Shown piece by piece: positions 8,267 through 17,700 of a stretch of 64,000 nt of DNA. The first letter of the stretch is position 1, and each line of letters opens with the position of its first letter. The DNA lies in assembly GCA_016124525.1 (NCBI GenBank), contig WGNO01000024.1, positions 1 through 64,000 on the forward strand, read 5' to 3'. This stretch comes from Nostoc sp. RI_552. GTDB lineage: Bacteria > Cyanobacteriota > Cyanobacteriia > Cyanobacteriales > Nostocaceae. Position numbers and translations under genes: made by a program. Below the pieces are notes generated by a model, which had not been told where the DNA came from, did no database searches, and saw nothing but the letters and a program-made list of their open reading frames with translations.

Positions 8267-9508
8267 GTGAAGGTATTATTAGTCTGTACAGAAAAATTGC
8301 CTGTCCCTTTTATCCGAGGTGGGGCTATTCAGACTTACATTAATGAGATATTGCCTTATTTGAGTCGAGAACATAAAATCACAGTTTTCTCAGTCACTGA
8401 TCCAGACCTACCTGATGAGGAAGTTCGAGATGGAATACGCTACGAACGAGCTGGGGGAGACATTCAAGAGTACTATCAGGCAGTAGCAAATTTTGTTGCT
8501 CGAGAAATATTTGATTGGATTATTATTTATAATCGTCCTAAATATCTTCCCCTGGTGGCAGCAGCAGCTCCGAACAGTCGTTTTCTACTCAGTATGCACA
8601 ACGAAATGTTTGGACATGAAAAAATTTCTCCTGAAGTAGCTAGACATTGCCTACAGTTAGTGGAAAAGGTGATTACGGTTAGTGAATTTATTGCTTGCGG
8701 AATTGCCGACCTTTTTCCCGAATACCGACACAAGCTACAACCAGTTTATGCTGGGGTAAATCTAGAACGCTTCCAATCGCGCTGGGGAACGGATGCTGCT
8801 CAACGGCGGGCAGAATTGTTGGATGCACATGGATTGAAAGACAGAAAAGTGGTGTTAAGTGTGGGGCGTCTCTCGAAGAAAAAAGGACCTCATATTTTGC
8901 TATCTGCTTTCCCTGAAGTAATTAAAGAGCATCCATCAGCAGTCATTTTACTGGTTGGGAGTAAATGGTATGGAAAAGATGAAGAAGATACCTATGTTGT
9001 TCATCTTAAGGAACAGGCAAAAAGCTTGGGTGATTCTGTGCGCTTAAGCGGTTTTATTTCACCAGTTAAGATTCCAGATTACTTTCTTTTAGGAGATATA
9101 TTTGTTTGCGCTTCCCAATGGCAAGAACCACTGGCTCGAGTCCATTATGAGGCAATGGCAACAGGACTATCGATTATTACCACTGCCAGAGGTGGCAACT
9201 CTGAGGTAATTGTTCCGGGGGGAAATGGTATCCTTATCGAGGACTATCAAAATCCTCATGCTTTTGCTACTAACATTAACTACCTTTTATCTAAACCAGA
9301 TTGCAGTGAAGAAATGGGTCGAAAAGGACGTTATCTAAGTGAGACTTACTATAGCTGGTCTCGGGTCGCCTCAGATATTTTGAAGATTTTGACAAACGAG
9401 TGCAAGAGCAATAAAGTTCTGTCAGTTGACAGTCCCCGCCCTCAAGAATCTGGGATTCTACATTCATCGTCAAAACTTGCTCAACCAGGATTTCACCAAG
9501 TAGAGTAG
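8267..9508 (+). CDS. GT4-family glycosyltransferase
   Basis: The 413-residue product is a GT-B-fold glycosyltransferase of family GT4. The N-terminal domain opens with MKVLLVCTEKLPVPFIRGGAIQ, the glycine-rich loop region typical of the family. The C-terminal domain starts at VLSVGRLSKKKGP (about residue 200) and holds the E-x7-E nucleotide-sugar motif in EPLARVHYE (about residues 285-293) followed by ATGLSIITTARGG. Members move a sugar from a nucleotide-sugar to lipid, polysaccharide or natural-product acceptors in the cytoplasm. The start is a GTG. The last 35 residues are a polar tail beyond the usual fold. It lies 3 kb before the PKS genes in the same direction, so glycosylation of the polyketide is possible but unproven; cell-wall polysaccharide synthesis is equally likely. 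Confidence 0.85.
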   Translation: MKVLLVCTEKLPVPFIRGGAIQTYINEILPYLSREHKITVFSVTDPDLPDEEVRDGIRYERAGGDIQEYYQAVANFVAREIFDWIIIYNRPKYLPLVAAAAPNSRFLLSMHNEMFGHEKISPEVARHCLQLVEKVITVSEFIACGIADLFPEYRHKLQPVYAGVNLERFQSRWGTDAAQRRAELLDAHGLKDRKVVLSVGRLSKKKGPHILLSAFPEVIKEHPSAVILLVGSKWYGKDEEDTYVVHLKEQAKSLGDSVRLSGFISPVKIPDYFLLGDIFVCASQWQEPLARVHYEAMATGLSIITTARGGNSEVIVPGGNGILIEDYQNPHAFATNINYLLSKPDCSEEMGRKGRYLSETYYSWSRVASDILKILTNECKSNKVLSVDSPRPQESGILHSSSKLAQPGFHQVE

Positions 9509-9689
9509 AGGTTTGAAGGTTTTCACTGCTGTAGCGTTGATTTGGGTATCCCCTGGCTTATTTTTTCCAAGATTGAGAATATTTGCTGCTGGATTCACAT
9601 TTCTTGACAACGAATGTGGTAGAAGTTAGTTGGTAGTAGAGCGATTCTTAGTGTCTTGTTGCGCTTACCAATGGCAAGAGAGTGATTGT

Positions 9690-9797
9690 TTGACAATCCC
9701 CCGACTGGAGGTTGGGGGCTTCACGGTTGAGGGAGTCAAATTACCTGTAAGAGCGGGATGGTAATCACTACAACACCAACTACTTTTGACCACACCC
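9690..9797. mobile_element. IS-like hairpin remnant
   Basis: A hairpin at 9698-9718 (CCCCCGAC, short loop, GTTGGGGG, one mismatch) resembles the end hairpins of IS200/IS605 elements in cyanobacteria and recalls the hairpin at 111-131. No transposase gene lies beside it, so this would be an orphan end or a small non-autonomous derivative. Confidence 0.35.
9777..9797. repeat. 21-bp direct repeat, copy 1
   Basis: The 21-bp word containing CTACTTTTGACC occurs here and at 11371-11391 with one mismatch, in the same orientation. The two copies bracket the minus-strand gene 9800-10777. A looser relative (CAACTACTTG, then TTTGACC) sits at about 274-291 next to the IS end. Confidence 0.5.
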
Positions 9798-9799
9798 GT

Positions 9800-10777
9800 C
9801 TAATGTTTCTGCATATTAATAATTAATGTTTCCTTACTAGGGATTACTTCTGAGTAGTCGTGTAGTATATTTTTAACTTCGGAGGATAGGTTGGAACGAA
9901 CACGAATTAAATAGAACCCATCTTTTTCTACTGTACAAGTTGTGTGTTTTTCTTCTTTTATCTGATACCAAACCACTGGAAAACTAGAACGATTATATAT
10001 TGTTAAGTAGACATCATAGTTATTCAGTAATAAGGAATTTATTTCTATTTTTAAAGAACAACCCTTATAAATCACTCCATAGAAAAAATCATTATTTGTA
10101 TCTCCAACAGGTAAGTACTCCTTCATTACCCATTTTTTGGGTAGCCATTTTTCGCAAATGAGTAGAGTGAATATATAACCATTAAGGCATCGGTAAAAAA
10201 TATTATCTCGTTCTATTAAATTGTTCAGGTAATTGTTTACATCATTGCTGTTAATGGATTGGTTGGTAATAATTTCTAGTCCATCTACATTTATAGCTGG
10301 TAAATTAACCTCATCCGACCAATCATAGTATCTTATTCCTAAAGTATACTTGCCAGGAATAAGTTTTAATTTGTACCATTGCTCTTGAAAATTTGAGGAG
10401 TTAGATCCTATATGTTTAATAATTTTGGCATCGGGGAATCTATAAATACCAATAGTCCATGATTTGGCTGAGTCTATACAAGATTTTACCTCTATGTCTA
10501 ATGATTCTCTGATATCAAATGGTCCCGCACCAGCAGCAATTGCATGAGGGTTCCAACGAGGTCCAGTAACTAGAATAGATGGTAATATTAAAGGTCTTTT
10601 TAAGATTTTATCAGAGTACACTAGCCATCTAAAAAATATTTTTTTATTAAATTTTGCATTAATATATGCTATGGTGCGAATTAATAATCTTACAGTTTTA
10701 AAGAATACTAAAGATAAAAAAGCTAGTGGTATTTCCCACAAAAGTTCTGTGTCTAAAAAGTTTTTGTTATTTCTCAT
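9800..10777 (-). CDS. Membrane-anchored protein of unknown function (DUF6208-like)
   Basis: The 325-residue product starts with an amphipathic segment and one strong hydrophobic helix (IPLAFLSLVFFKTVRLLI, residues about 16-33), followed by a mainly beta domain with motifs such as TGPRWNPHA, PGKYTLGIRYYDWSD and LTIYNRSSFPVVWYQI. The overall pattern matches, from memory, a cyanobacterial family annotated DUF6208; its function is unknown to me. The large C-terminal part looks like paired beta-sandwich domains. It is transcribed away from the PKS genes and is bracketed by two copies of a 21-bp repeat. Codon use is AT-rich compared with genes after 30 kb, which would fit an accessory gene. Confidence 0.65.
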   Translation of the reverse strand: MRNNKNFLDTELLWEIPLAFLSLVFFKTVRLLIRTIAYINAKFNKKIFFRWLVYSDKILKRPLILPSILVTGPRWNPHAIAAGAGPFDIRESLDIEVKSCIDSAKSWTIGIYRFPDAKIIKHIGSNSSNFQEQWYKLKLIPGKYTLGIRYYDWSDEVNLPAINVDGLEIITNQSINSNDVNNYLNNLIERDNIFYRCLNGYIFTLLICEKWLPKKWVMKEYLPVGDTNNDFFYGVIYKGCSLKIEINSLLLNNYDVYLTIYNRSSFPVVWYQIKEEKHTTCTVEKDGFYLIRVRSNLSSEVKNILHDYSEVIPSKETLIINMQKH

Positions 10778-11507
10778 TTTTTAATCACCTGATGGGGTTA
10801 TATTGCAAAAAATTATTGAATATGAAAAATTGTATATAGCAATTCTAAATCATTCATCAAAAAACACCATATGTGAACATAGCAAGTTTTGCAAAAACAG
10901 AGCAGCTGTAGGCGACTTAATTTTACGCGGTTGTTTACTGTTTATGAGAAAATTTTCTCGTATGTCATAATTGCATCCACTTCATCACAGATCCAGCTTG
11001 GTTACAAAGGTTACCTTTAGCTTGTATCATAATTTTATCGTGAATCGTTCATGATTGCTATGCAATGGCTCGGGAGGAATCGGAACCTGTGAGGGTAAAC
11101 GAAACTTAGGTGGTAAGTTAGACCCCAGAATTTATCCCGAGGGTAGTTCAGTGTCAATATCTCTGTTTACCCTCATATCTTGCACCCAAAAAAATTATGT
11201 GATTTAATTACACAGTATAATTTTAAAAACCTTGATTTACGGTTAAAAGCAAATGAAAATAAGGTAGTATTATTACACATCTTTTTAGGTTACTTGAGTT
11301 TTTACTGGAGGTGTAGGATGTTAGTTTAGACCTTCTCTTGCCTGGGCTATGTGGGTTATTACTCAAAGATCAACTACTTTTGACCGCACCCATTGTTTGC
11401 TATGACCTTTTGGCAGTATCACTCTCAAAAGTTTTTCAGCCTTGAGGTTTGAAGAGGCTTTCAGCCAACATTTTTATCAGGTTTGTGTAATTAAGCGACG
11501 TTTTGAT
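10778..11507. other. Divergent intergenic region upstream of the PKS locus
   Basis: About 730 bp separate the DUF6208-like gene (minus) from PKS1 (plus) and should hold promoters for both. It contains the second 21-bp repeat copy at 11371-11391. I see no coding region and no clear operator. Confidence 0.45.
11371..11391. repeat. 21-bp direct repeat, copy 2
   Basis: This is the partner of 9777-9797 with 20 of 21 bases identical. It lies 117 bp before the PKS1 start. Confidence 0.5.
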
Positions 11508-14500
11508 ATGAATCAAACATCCCAACAAGATAAAAACTATTTTTCTTGCTCAGAAGAAGAAAGAGTCCAAAAGCAAGCACATACACCAGCCAAAGAAAGA
11601 GAGGAACAGGAGATTCAAGGGATTGCTGTTGTAGGTATCAGTTGTCGCTTTCCAGGGGCTAATGACTACAAGGAATTTTGGCTCAATCTGGAAGCAGGAG
11701 TTAATAGCATCACGGAAATTCCTCTTCAGAGATGGGATGTCCAGAAGTATTATTCTCCCAATGCTCAAGAACGCAATAAAAGTATTAGTAAATGGTCTGG
11801 GCTGATTGAAGGAGCAGAGGAGTTTGATGCCCAATTTTTTGGTATCTCCCCTCGTGAAGCTAAAGTGATCGATCCTCAGCAGCGATTGATGCTGGAATTA
11901 AGCTTGTCTTGCTTGGAAGATGCTGGATATTCAGCATCTCAACTTTCAGGAAGTCAAACTGGTGTTTTTATTGGGGCTTGTAATTATGATTCAATTCTTT
12001 TTTTGAATAAAGACTCGGAAAAAATTGAGGGACATACTGGTACAGGAAGTTGGACTTGCATGATTCCTAACCGAATTTCTCACTTTTTTGATTTTCGGGG
12101 ACCGAGTATTCCTGTAGATACTGCTTGCTCCAGTTCACTAGTAGCGATCCATTTGGCTATTAATGCCTTGAAATCTCAAGAATGTGAGATGGCTCTGGTG
12201 GGTGGAATTAGTGTATTGAATACACCAGTAATGTACATCCAAATGAGCGAATTAGGGATGTTGTCTCCCACAGGACAGTGCCACAGTTTCGATAGTAATG
12301 CCGATGGCTACGTCAGGGGAGAGGGAGCAGGGATAATTTTATTAAAACCTTTAGCAAAGGCTATTGAGGATCAGGATCACATCTATGGTGTAATTAAAGG
12401 CACTTCTTTAAATCATGGAGGAAAATCACGAACTCTTACTGCTCCCAATATTTATGCCCAATCTCAAGTGGTGCGTGATGCTTTTATAAAAGCTGACTTT
12501 GCCCCTAATACAGTTTCTTACATTGAAACTCACGGCACTGGTACTCCATTAGGTGATCCAATTGAAATTAATTCTCTTAAACGTGGATTTAGGCATCTTT
12601 ATCAGCAGTATAACTTGCCGGTATCTACAGAATCTTATTGTGGTCTAGGAACAGTTAAAACCAATATTGGACATTTGGAAGGAGCGGCAGGGATTGCTGG
12701 AGTGATTAAAGTTCTTTTGGCAATGCAGCATAAAAAATTACCTAAAAATCTAAATTTTCAGCAATTAAATCCACGCATTGATTTAAAAAATAGCCCCTTT
12801 TACATAGTATCTGAAACTGAAGAATGGCAACAGTTGAAGACAGAAATAGGGGAACTATTACCTCGAAGGGCTGGTGTCAGTTCTTTTGGAATTGGGGGCG
12901 TTAACGCTCATATAGTTGTAGAAGAAGCTCCAGCCTTAGAAATTAAAAAAGCAGAAGTTGAGCGTCCTGTGCACATCCTAACTCTTTCAGCCAAAAGCGA
13001 CAAGGCCTTGAAAGAACTAGTCAAAAAATATCAAAGATATTTGCAATTAAATCAGGAAACATCAACAGCAAATATTTGCTTTACAGCTAATAATGGCCGT
13101 GTTCATTTTCAAGAAAGATTAGCGTTAGTTGCTGAATCTAACGCTGAATTGGAGAAACAATTGGCGGCTTTCCTCAAGGTTAATCAAGCAAATGGACTTG
13201 TGAGAGGAAAAGCTCAAAAAGAAAGCCCAAAAGTAGCTTTTCTATTTATAGATCAGGGTAGTGAGTATGTAAATATGGGTTGGCAACTATACCAAACTCA
13301 ACCCACTTTTCGTCAGATATTGGACAAGTGTGATGAAATTCTGCGACCTTATTTAGAGCAATCCTTGTTAACTGTACTGTATCCACAGTTAACAGCATCC
13401 GCTGGAAATTCCTCACTTTTAGACGAAATAGATCAAACTGCATACACCCAACCTGCCCTTTTTGCCGTGGAATACGCTTTGGCTAAATTGTGGCAATCTT
13501 GGGGCATTAACCCAGATATAGTTGTTGGTCAGGGTGTGGGGGAATATGTGGCAGCAACGATAGCGGGAGTGTTTAGCCTGGAAGACGGATTGAAACTGAT
13601 TGCTACTCGATCCGGGCTAAAGGAATCTATGCTATGGGAATTTGCATCTGTAGCCGAAGAAATTACTTACAGCCAGCCTCAGATACCTATAATTTCACCA
13701 CATCTAAGTGGAGAAAAAATAACAGAAGCAATTGCCACAGCTAAGTACTGGACAGATGACCTGGTAGAATCTGTGGATTTAGCTCAGACTATGCAAACCT
13801 TATGTCAGTTAGGATATAAAATGTTTTTGCAAATTGGGCTAAAAGCAAAAGTTGTGGAAACAGAGCATCAATTTTTACCAGAAAATGGGGGATTATGGTT
13901 ACCTTTATTAAACCTTCCTCAAGAAGATTGGCAACAGATGCTCTCCAGTTTAGCGCGGTTATATGTTGAAGGGGTACAAGTGAATTGGTCAGGATTTGAC
14001 CAAGATTATCCCCGTGGGAAAGTAGCGCTACCTACTTATCCATTTCAACGACAACGCTATGGGCAAGAAGTTGAAAAAGAATATCAACAAAATGAACCTG
14101 AAAAAGATACTTTGGAAAGGAGTGCATATCTAATTGGTGAGGTAATTGATAAAATTGCTACAAATAACTTACTAAAGGAGTTGACTTTTTCAGAACAGTT
14201 CACAGAACAAGAGCAAAAGTTATTACCAAAACTTTTAGATATCTTAAGTACCAGGCTGAAGGAATATAATCAATCATCAGAACAATACTTAGGAATTTTA
14301 CAACAGCTGGAAAAAACACCCCAGCAAGAACGCCAGCAGCTAATGAGACAGTATTTACAAGGGGTGGTTGGAGAATTATTAGAATTTGATGAATCCCACT
14401 GTTTAGATGCACAGCTAGGATTCTTTGATATGGGAATGAACTATTCCACAATGCTCAAACTCAGGGATCAGCTACAGAGAAATTTTGGTTGTTTTCTTTC

Positions 14501-14756
14501 GGTTACAGCATTATCGGAGCATTTTAATATTGAAGAACTTAGTAAGTACTTAATTAAAAAAATTTTTGCCTCAGAATTTGAAGAAAAACCTGAAATAGAG
14601 ATTTATGAAAATAGTGAGAATCAGCATGATCTCTTGGATAATGAATTCAACTTAATATGTGATAATGTGATTACAAATGCTATGCAAGAAGAATTAATTG
14701 CAATAGCTCTTCAAGATGAGCTCAAAGAAATTCAGACTTTACTTAACCAGGAATAA
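11508..14756 (+). CDS. PKS1: ketosynthase with degenerate AT and degenerate ACP
   Basis: The product has about 1082 residues from the ATG at 11508; an upstream in-frame extension to 11442 has no better start. The KS domain (about residues 35-460) looks intact: active-site Cys207 in DTACSSSL, His in HGTGTPLGDP, His in KTNIGHLEGAAG. The AT-like region (about 565-790) is damaged. The catalytic GHSxG is GQGVG (Gln675, Gly676 where Ser should be), and about 80 residues present in PKS2, including the HAFHS His motif, are missing. The ACP-like domain (about 940-1015) reads GFFDMGMNYS where PKS2 reads GFFDMGMDSL, so Tyr979 replaces the phosphopantetheine Ser. There is no KR. The C-terminus ends in a helix (DELKEIQTLLNQ) like the PKS2 tail. 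PKS2 starts 4 bp after the stop. It may be an initiating or scaffold KS, or a decaying module. Confidence 0.9.
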   Translation: MNQTSQQDKNYFSCSEEERVQKQAHTPAKEREEQEIQGIAVVGISCRFPGANDYKEFWLNLEAGVNSITEIPLQRWDVQKYYSPNAQERNKSISKWSGLIEGAEEFDAQFFGISPREAKVIDPQQRLMLELSLSCLEDAGYSASQLSGSQTGVFIGACNYDSILFLNKDSEKIEGHTGTGSWTCMIPNRISHFFDFRGPSIPVDTACSSSLVAIHLAINALKSQECEMALVGGISVLNTPVMYIQMSELGMLSPTGQCHSFDSNADGYVRGEGAGIILLKPLAKAIEDQDHIYGVIKGTSLNHGGKSRTLTAPNIYAQSQVVRDAFIKADFAPNTVSYIETHGTGTPLGDPIEINSLKRGFRHLYQQYNLPVSTESYCGLGTVKTNIGHLEGAAGIAGVIKVLLAMQHKKLPKNLNFQQLNPRIDLKNSPFYIVSETEEWQQLKTEIGELLPRRAGVSSFGIGGVNAHIVVEEAPALEIKKAEVERPVHILTLSAKSDKALKELVKKYQRYLQLNQETSTANICFTANNGRVHFQERLALVAESNAELEKQLAAFLKVNQANGLVRGKAQKESPKVAFLFIDQGSEYVNMGWQLYQTQPTFRQILDKCDEILRPYLEQSLLTVLYPQLTASAGNSSLLDEIDQTAYTQPALFAVEYALAKLWQSWGINPDIVVGQGVGEYVAATIAGVFSLEDGLKLIATRSGLKESMLWEFASVAEEITYSQPQIPIISPHLSGEKITEAIATAKYWTDDLVESVDLAQTMQTLCQLGYKMFLQIGLKAKVVETEHQFLPENGGLWLPLLNLPQEDWQQMLSSLARLYVEGVQVNWSGFDQDYPRGKVALPTYPFQRQRYGQEVEKEYQQNEPEKDTLERSAYLIGEVIDKIATNNLLKELTFSEQFTEQEQKLLPKLLDILSTRLKEYNQSSEQYLGILQQLEKTPQQERQQLMRQYLQGVVGELLEFDESHCLDAQLGFFDMGMNYSTMLKLRDQLQRNFGCFLSVTALSEHFNIEELSKYLIKKIFASEFEEKPEIEIYENSENQHDLLDNEFNLICDNVITNAMQEELIAIALQDELKEIQTLLNQE

Positions 14757-14760
14757 TTAA

Positions 14761-17700
14761 ATGACTATTAATTCAGAAACAGAACCACAAATTGTTTCTT
14801 CTCAACAAGTGCTTCAAACTATCAAAGAGATGCGAAATAGACTTGAATCACTTAACAAAGAAAAAAGTGAACCTATTGCAATTATTGGTTTAGGTTGCAG
14901 ATTTCCGGGTAATGCTAATGATCCTTCTTCCTTCTGGCGGCTATTACATGAAGGTATTGATGCGGTAAGGGAAATACCATCTGGCCGATGGAATGTTGAT
15001 AAATACTATGATCCCAATCCCGGAACAATTGGGAAAACATACACCAAACAAGGTGGATTCATTGAACAAGTAGACCAGTTTGACCCTTTGTTTTTTGGTA
15101 TTTCTCCCAGGGAAGCAGTAAGTTTAGACCCTCAACAAAGGCTGCTTTTAGAAGTAACCTGGGAGGCTTTAGAAAACGCTGGACAAACACCCACAAAACT
15201 CAAAAACACCCAGACAGGTGTATATGTAGGTATTTGCACAGATGACTATGCCCAACGGTTTTTAAATCTGGAAAAACTGAGTTTAGTTGATAGTCATTCT
15301 GGAACTGGTAATGCCAGAAGTATGGCTGTGGGCCGCATTTCTCACTTCCTCGGTTTACAAGGGCCAAATATCCAGTTGGATACTGCCTGTTCTTCTTCAT
15401 TACTAACTGTGCATTTAGCTTGCCAGAGTTTGCGTACTAAAGAATGTAATCTCGCTTTGGCTGGGGGAGTGAATCTGATTCTTTGGCCTGCCAGTACTAT
15501 CGGACGTTGTCAATTGAAAGCCTTAGCTCCTGATGGAAGGTGCAAAACTTTTGATGTTACCGCAGATGGTTATGGTCAAGGAGAAGGATGCGGGATAGTA
15601 GTGCTGAAGCGTCTTTCTGATGCTATTGCTGATGGAGACACAATTTTAGCTCTGATTCGAGGTTCATCTGTCAACCATGACGGACCTAGCAGTGGTTTGA
15701 CAGTTCCCAATAAAATAGCCCAGAAAGAAGTCATTCAACAAGCGCTGCAAAATGCACGAGTGGAGGCTCATCAGGTGAGCTATGTGGAAGCTCATGGTAC
15801 GGGAACATCTCTGGGAGACCCCATTGAACTGGAGGCTTTGGCAGCAGTTTATGGCAAAAACCGCCCCATCAATCAACCCTTGGTTGTTGGTTCAGTTAAG
15901 ACCAATTTTGGACACTTGGAAGCGGCGGCGGGAATTTCAGGATTGATTAAACTTGTGTTATCCCTTCAGAATCAAGAGATACCGCCCCATTTGCATCTCA
16001 ACAAACCTAATCCCCATATTCCCTGGCATCAACTTCCCATAGTAGTTCCAACTTCTGCAACTCCTTGGAATGTAGGCAGTCAGCCGAGAATAGCAGGTAT
16101 TAGTGCTTTTGGTATTAGTGGCACAAATGTGCATATGATTTTGGAAGAAGCACCAAAGCCAGCCTGTGCTGAAAAATCTTTAGAGCGTGAATTGCATATA
16201 CTATCTCTCTCAGCGAGGACTGGCAAGGCTCTAGAAGAGCTAGTTATTAATTATACTCATCATCTAGAGAGTTATCCGGAATTAGAACTAGCAGATATCT
16301 GCCACACGGGGAACACGGGGCGCTCTCATTTCCATCATCGACTGGCACTGATTAGCTCTAATAAAAGTGAACTAATCACAAAACTGAAGGATTTCACAGC
16401 AGGTCAGGAAGTTCCAGGACTATTTTCTAGTCAAGTCTCTAACAACACGAGTTCACCCAAAGTAGCTTTTCTGTTTACAGGTCAGGGTAGTCAGTATGTA
16501 AATATGGGTTTGCAACTATACCAAACTCAACCCACTTTTCGTCAGATATTGGACAAGTGTGATGAAATCCTGGGACGTTATTTAGAGCAACCCTTGTTAT
16601 CTGTGCTATATCCACAGTTAACAGCATCGGCTGACAATTCCTCACTTTTAGATCAAACTGCATATACCCAACCTGCCCTCTTTGCTTTGGAATACGCTTT
16701 GGCTAAATTGTGGCAATCTTGGGGCATTAACCCAGATGTAGTTATGGGCCATAGTGTAGGGGAATATGTGGCAGCAACGATAGCGGGAGTATTTAGCCTG
16801 GAAGATGGATTGAAATTGATTGCCACTAGGGGTAGGTTAATGCAACAGTTACCCACTGGTGGAGAGATGGTATCAGTATTAGCATCAGAGTCCCAGGTGA
16901 GAGAGGTAATTGCTTCTTATACAGACAAGGTAGCTATTGCAGCTATTAATGGCCCCGACAGTATTGTGATTTCTGGTGCAGGAGCAGTTATTCAGGAAAT
17001 TTGTTCCAGTTTGGGCCAAATGGGAATCAAGACCAAGCCTCTACAGGTATCCCATGCCTTCCATTCTCCACTGATGGAACCAATGTTGGCGGAGTTTGAA
17101 ACTGTAGTCAAAGAAGTTACCTATAATCAACCGCTAATCTCCATAATTTCTAATGTCACAGGACAGCAGGGAACAGAAAACATCACCACTGCAGAATACT
17201 GGCTACAGCACATCACCCAACCTGTGCATTTCAGTGCAAGTATGCAAACTTTGCACCGGGAAGGATACAAATTATTCCTGGAAATTGGGCCTAAGCCCAT
17301 ACTCCTGGGCATGGGCCGTCAATGTTTACCGGAAGACACAATCAGTACATGGTTGCCTTCCTTGCGTCCACCCCAAGGAGATTGGCAACAACTACTTTCA
17401 AGTTTAGGACAGTTATATACCAAAGGAGTGGCTATAGACTGGCTGGGATTTGATCATGATTATCTGCGGCGTAAAGTACTATTGCCAACATATCCATTTC
17501 AAAGGCAACGTTACTGGTGGGATATGGAGGAAACCGAATCTAAACCAGAGGATAAAAATGTCTCGACACCAATTGTGGAATTACTCAATCAAGGTGCAAG
17601 TGATGGTTTAGCGAAGGAATTGGAATTGGCAGGAGAACTGACTGCACAGGAGCGGCAATTACTGCCAAAATTACTGGGACTTTTGGTTAAACGACAACAA

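Noticed and set aside
11442..11507. Longer N-terminus of PKS1
   Set aside because: No ribosome-binding site, non-ATG start and unusual composition; the ATG at 11508 is preferred.
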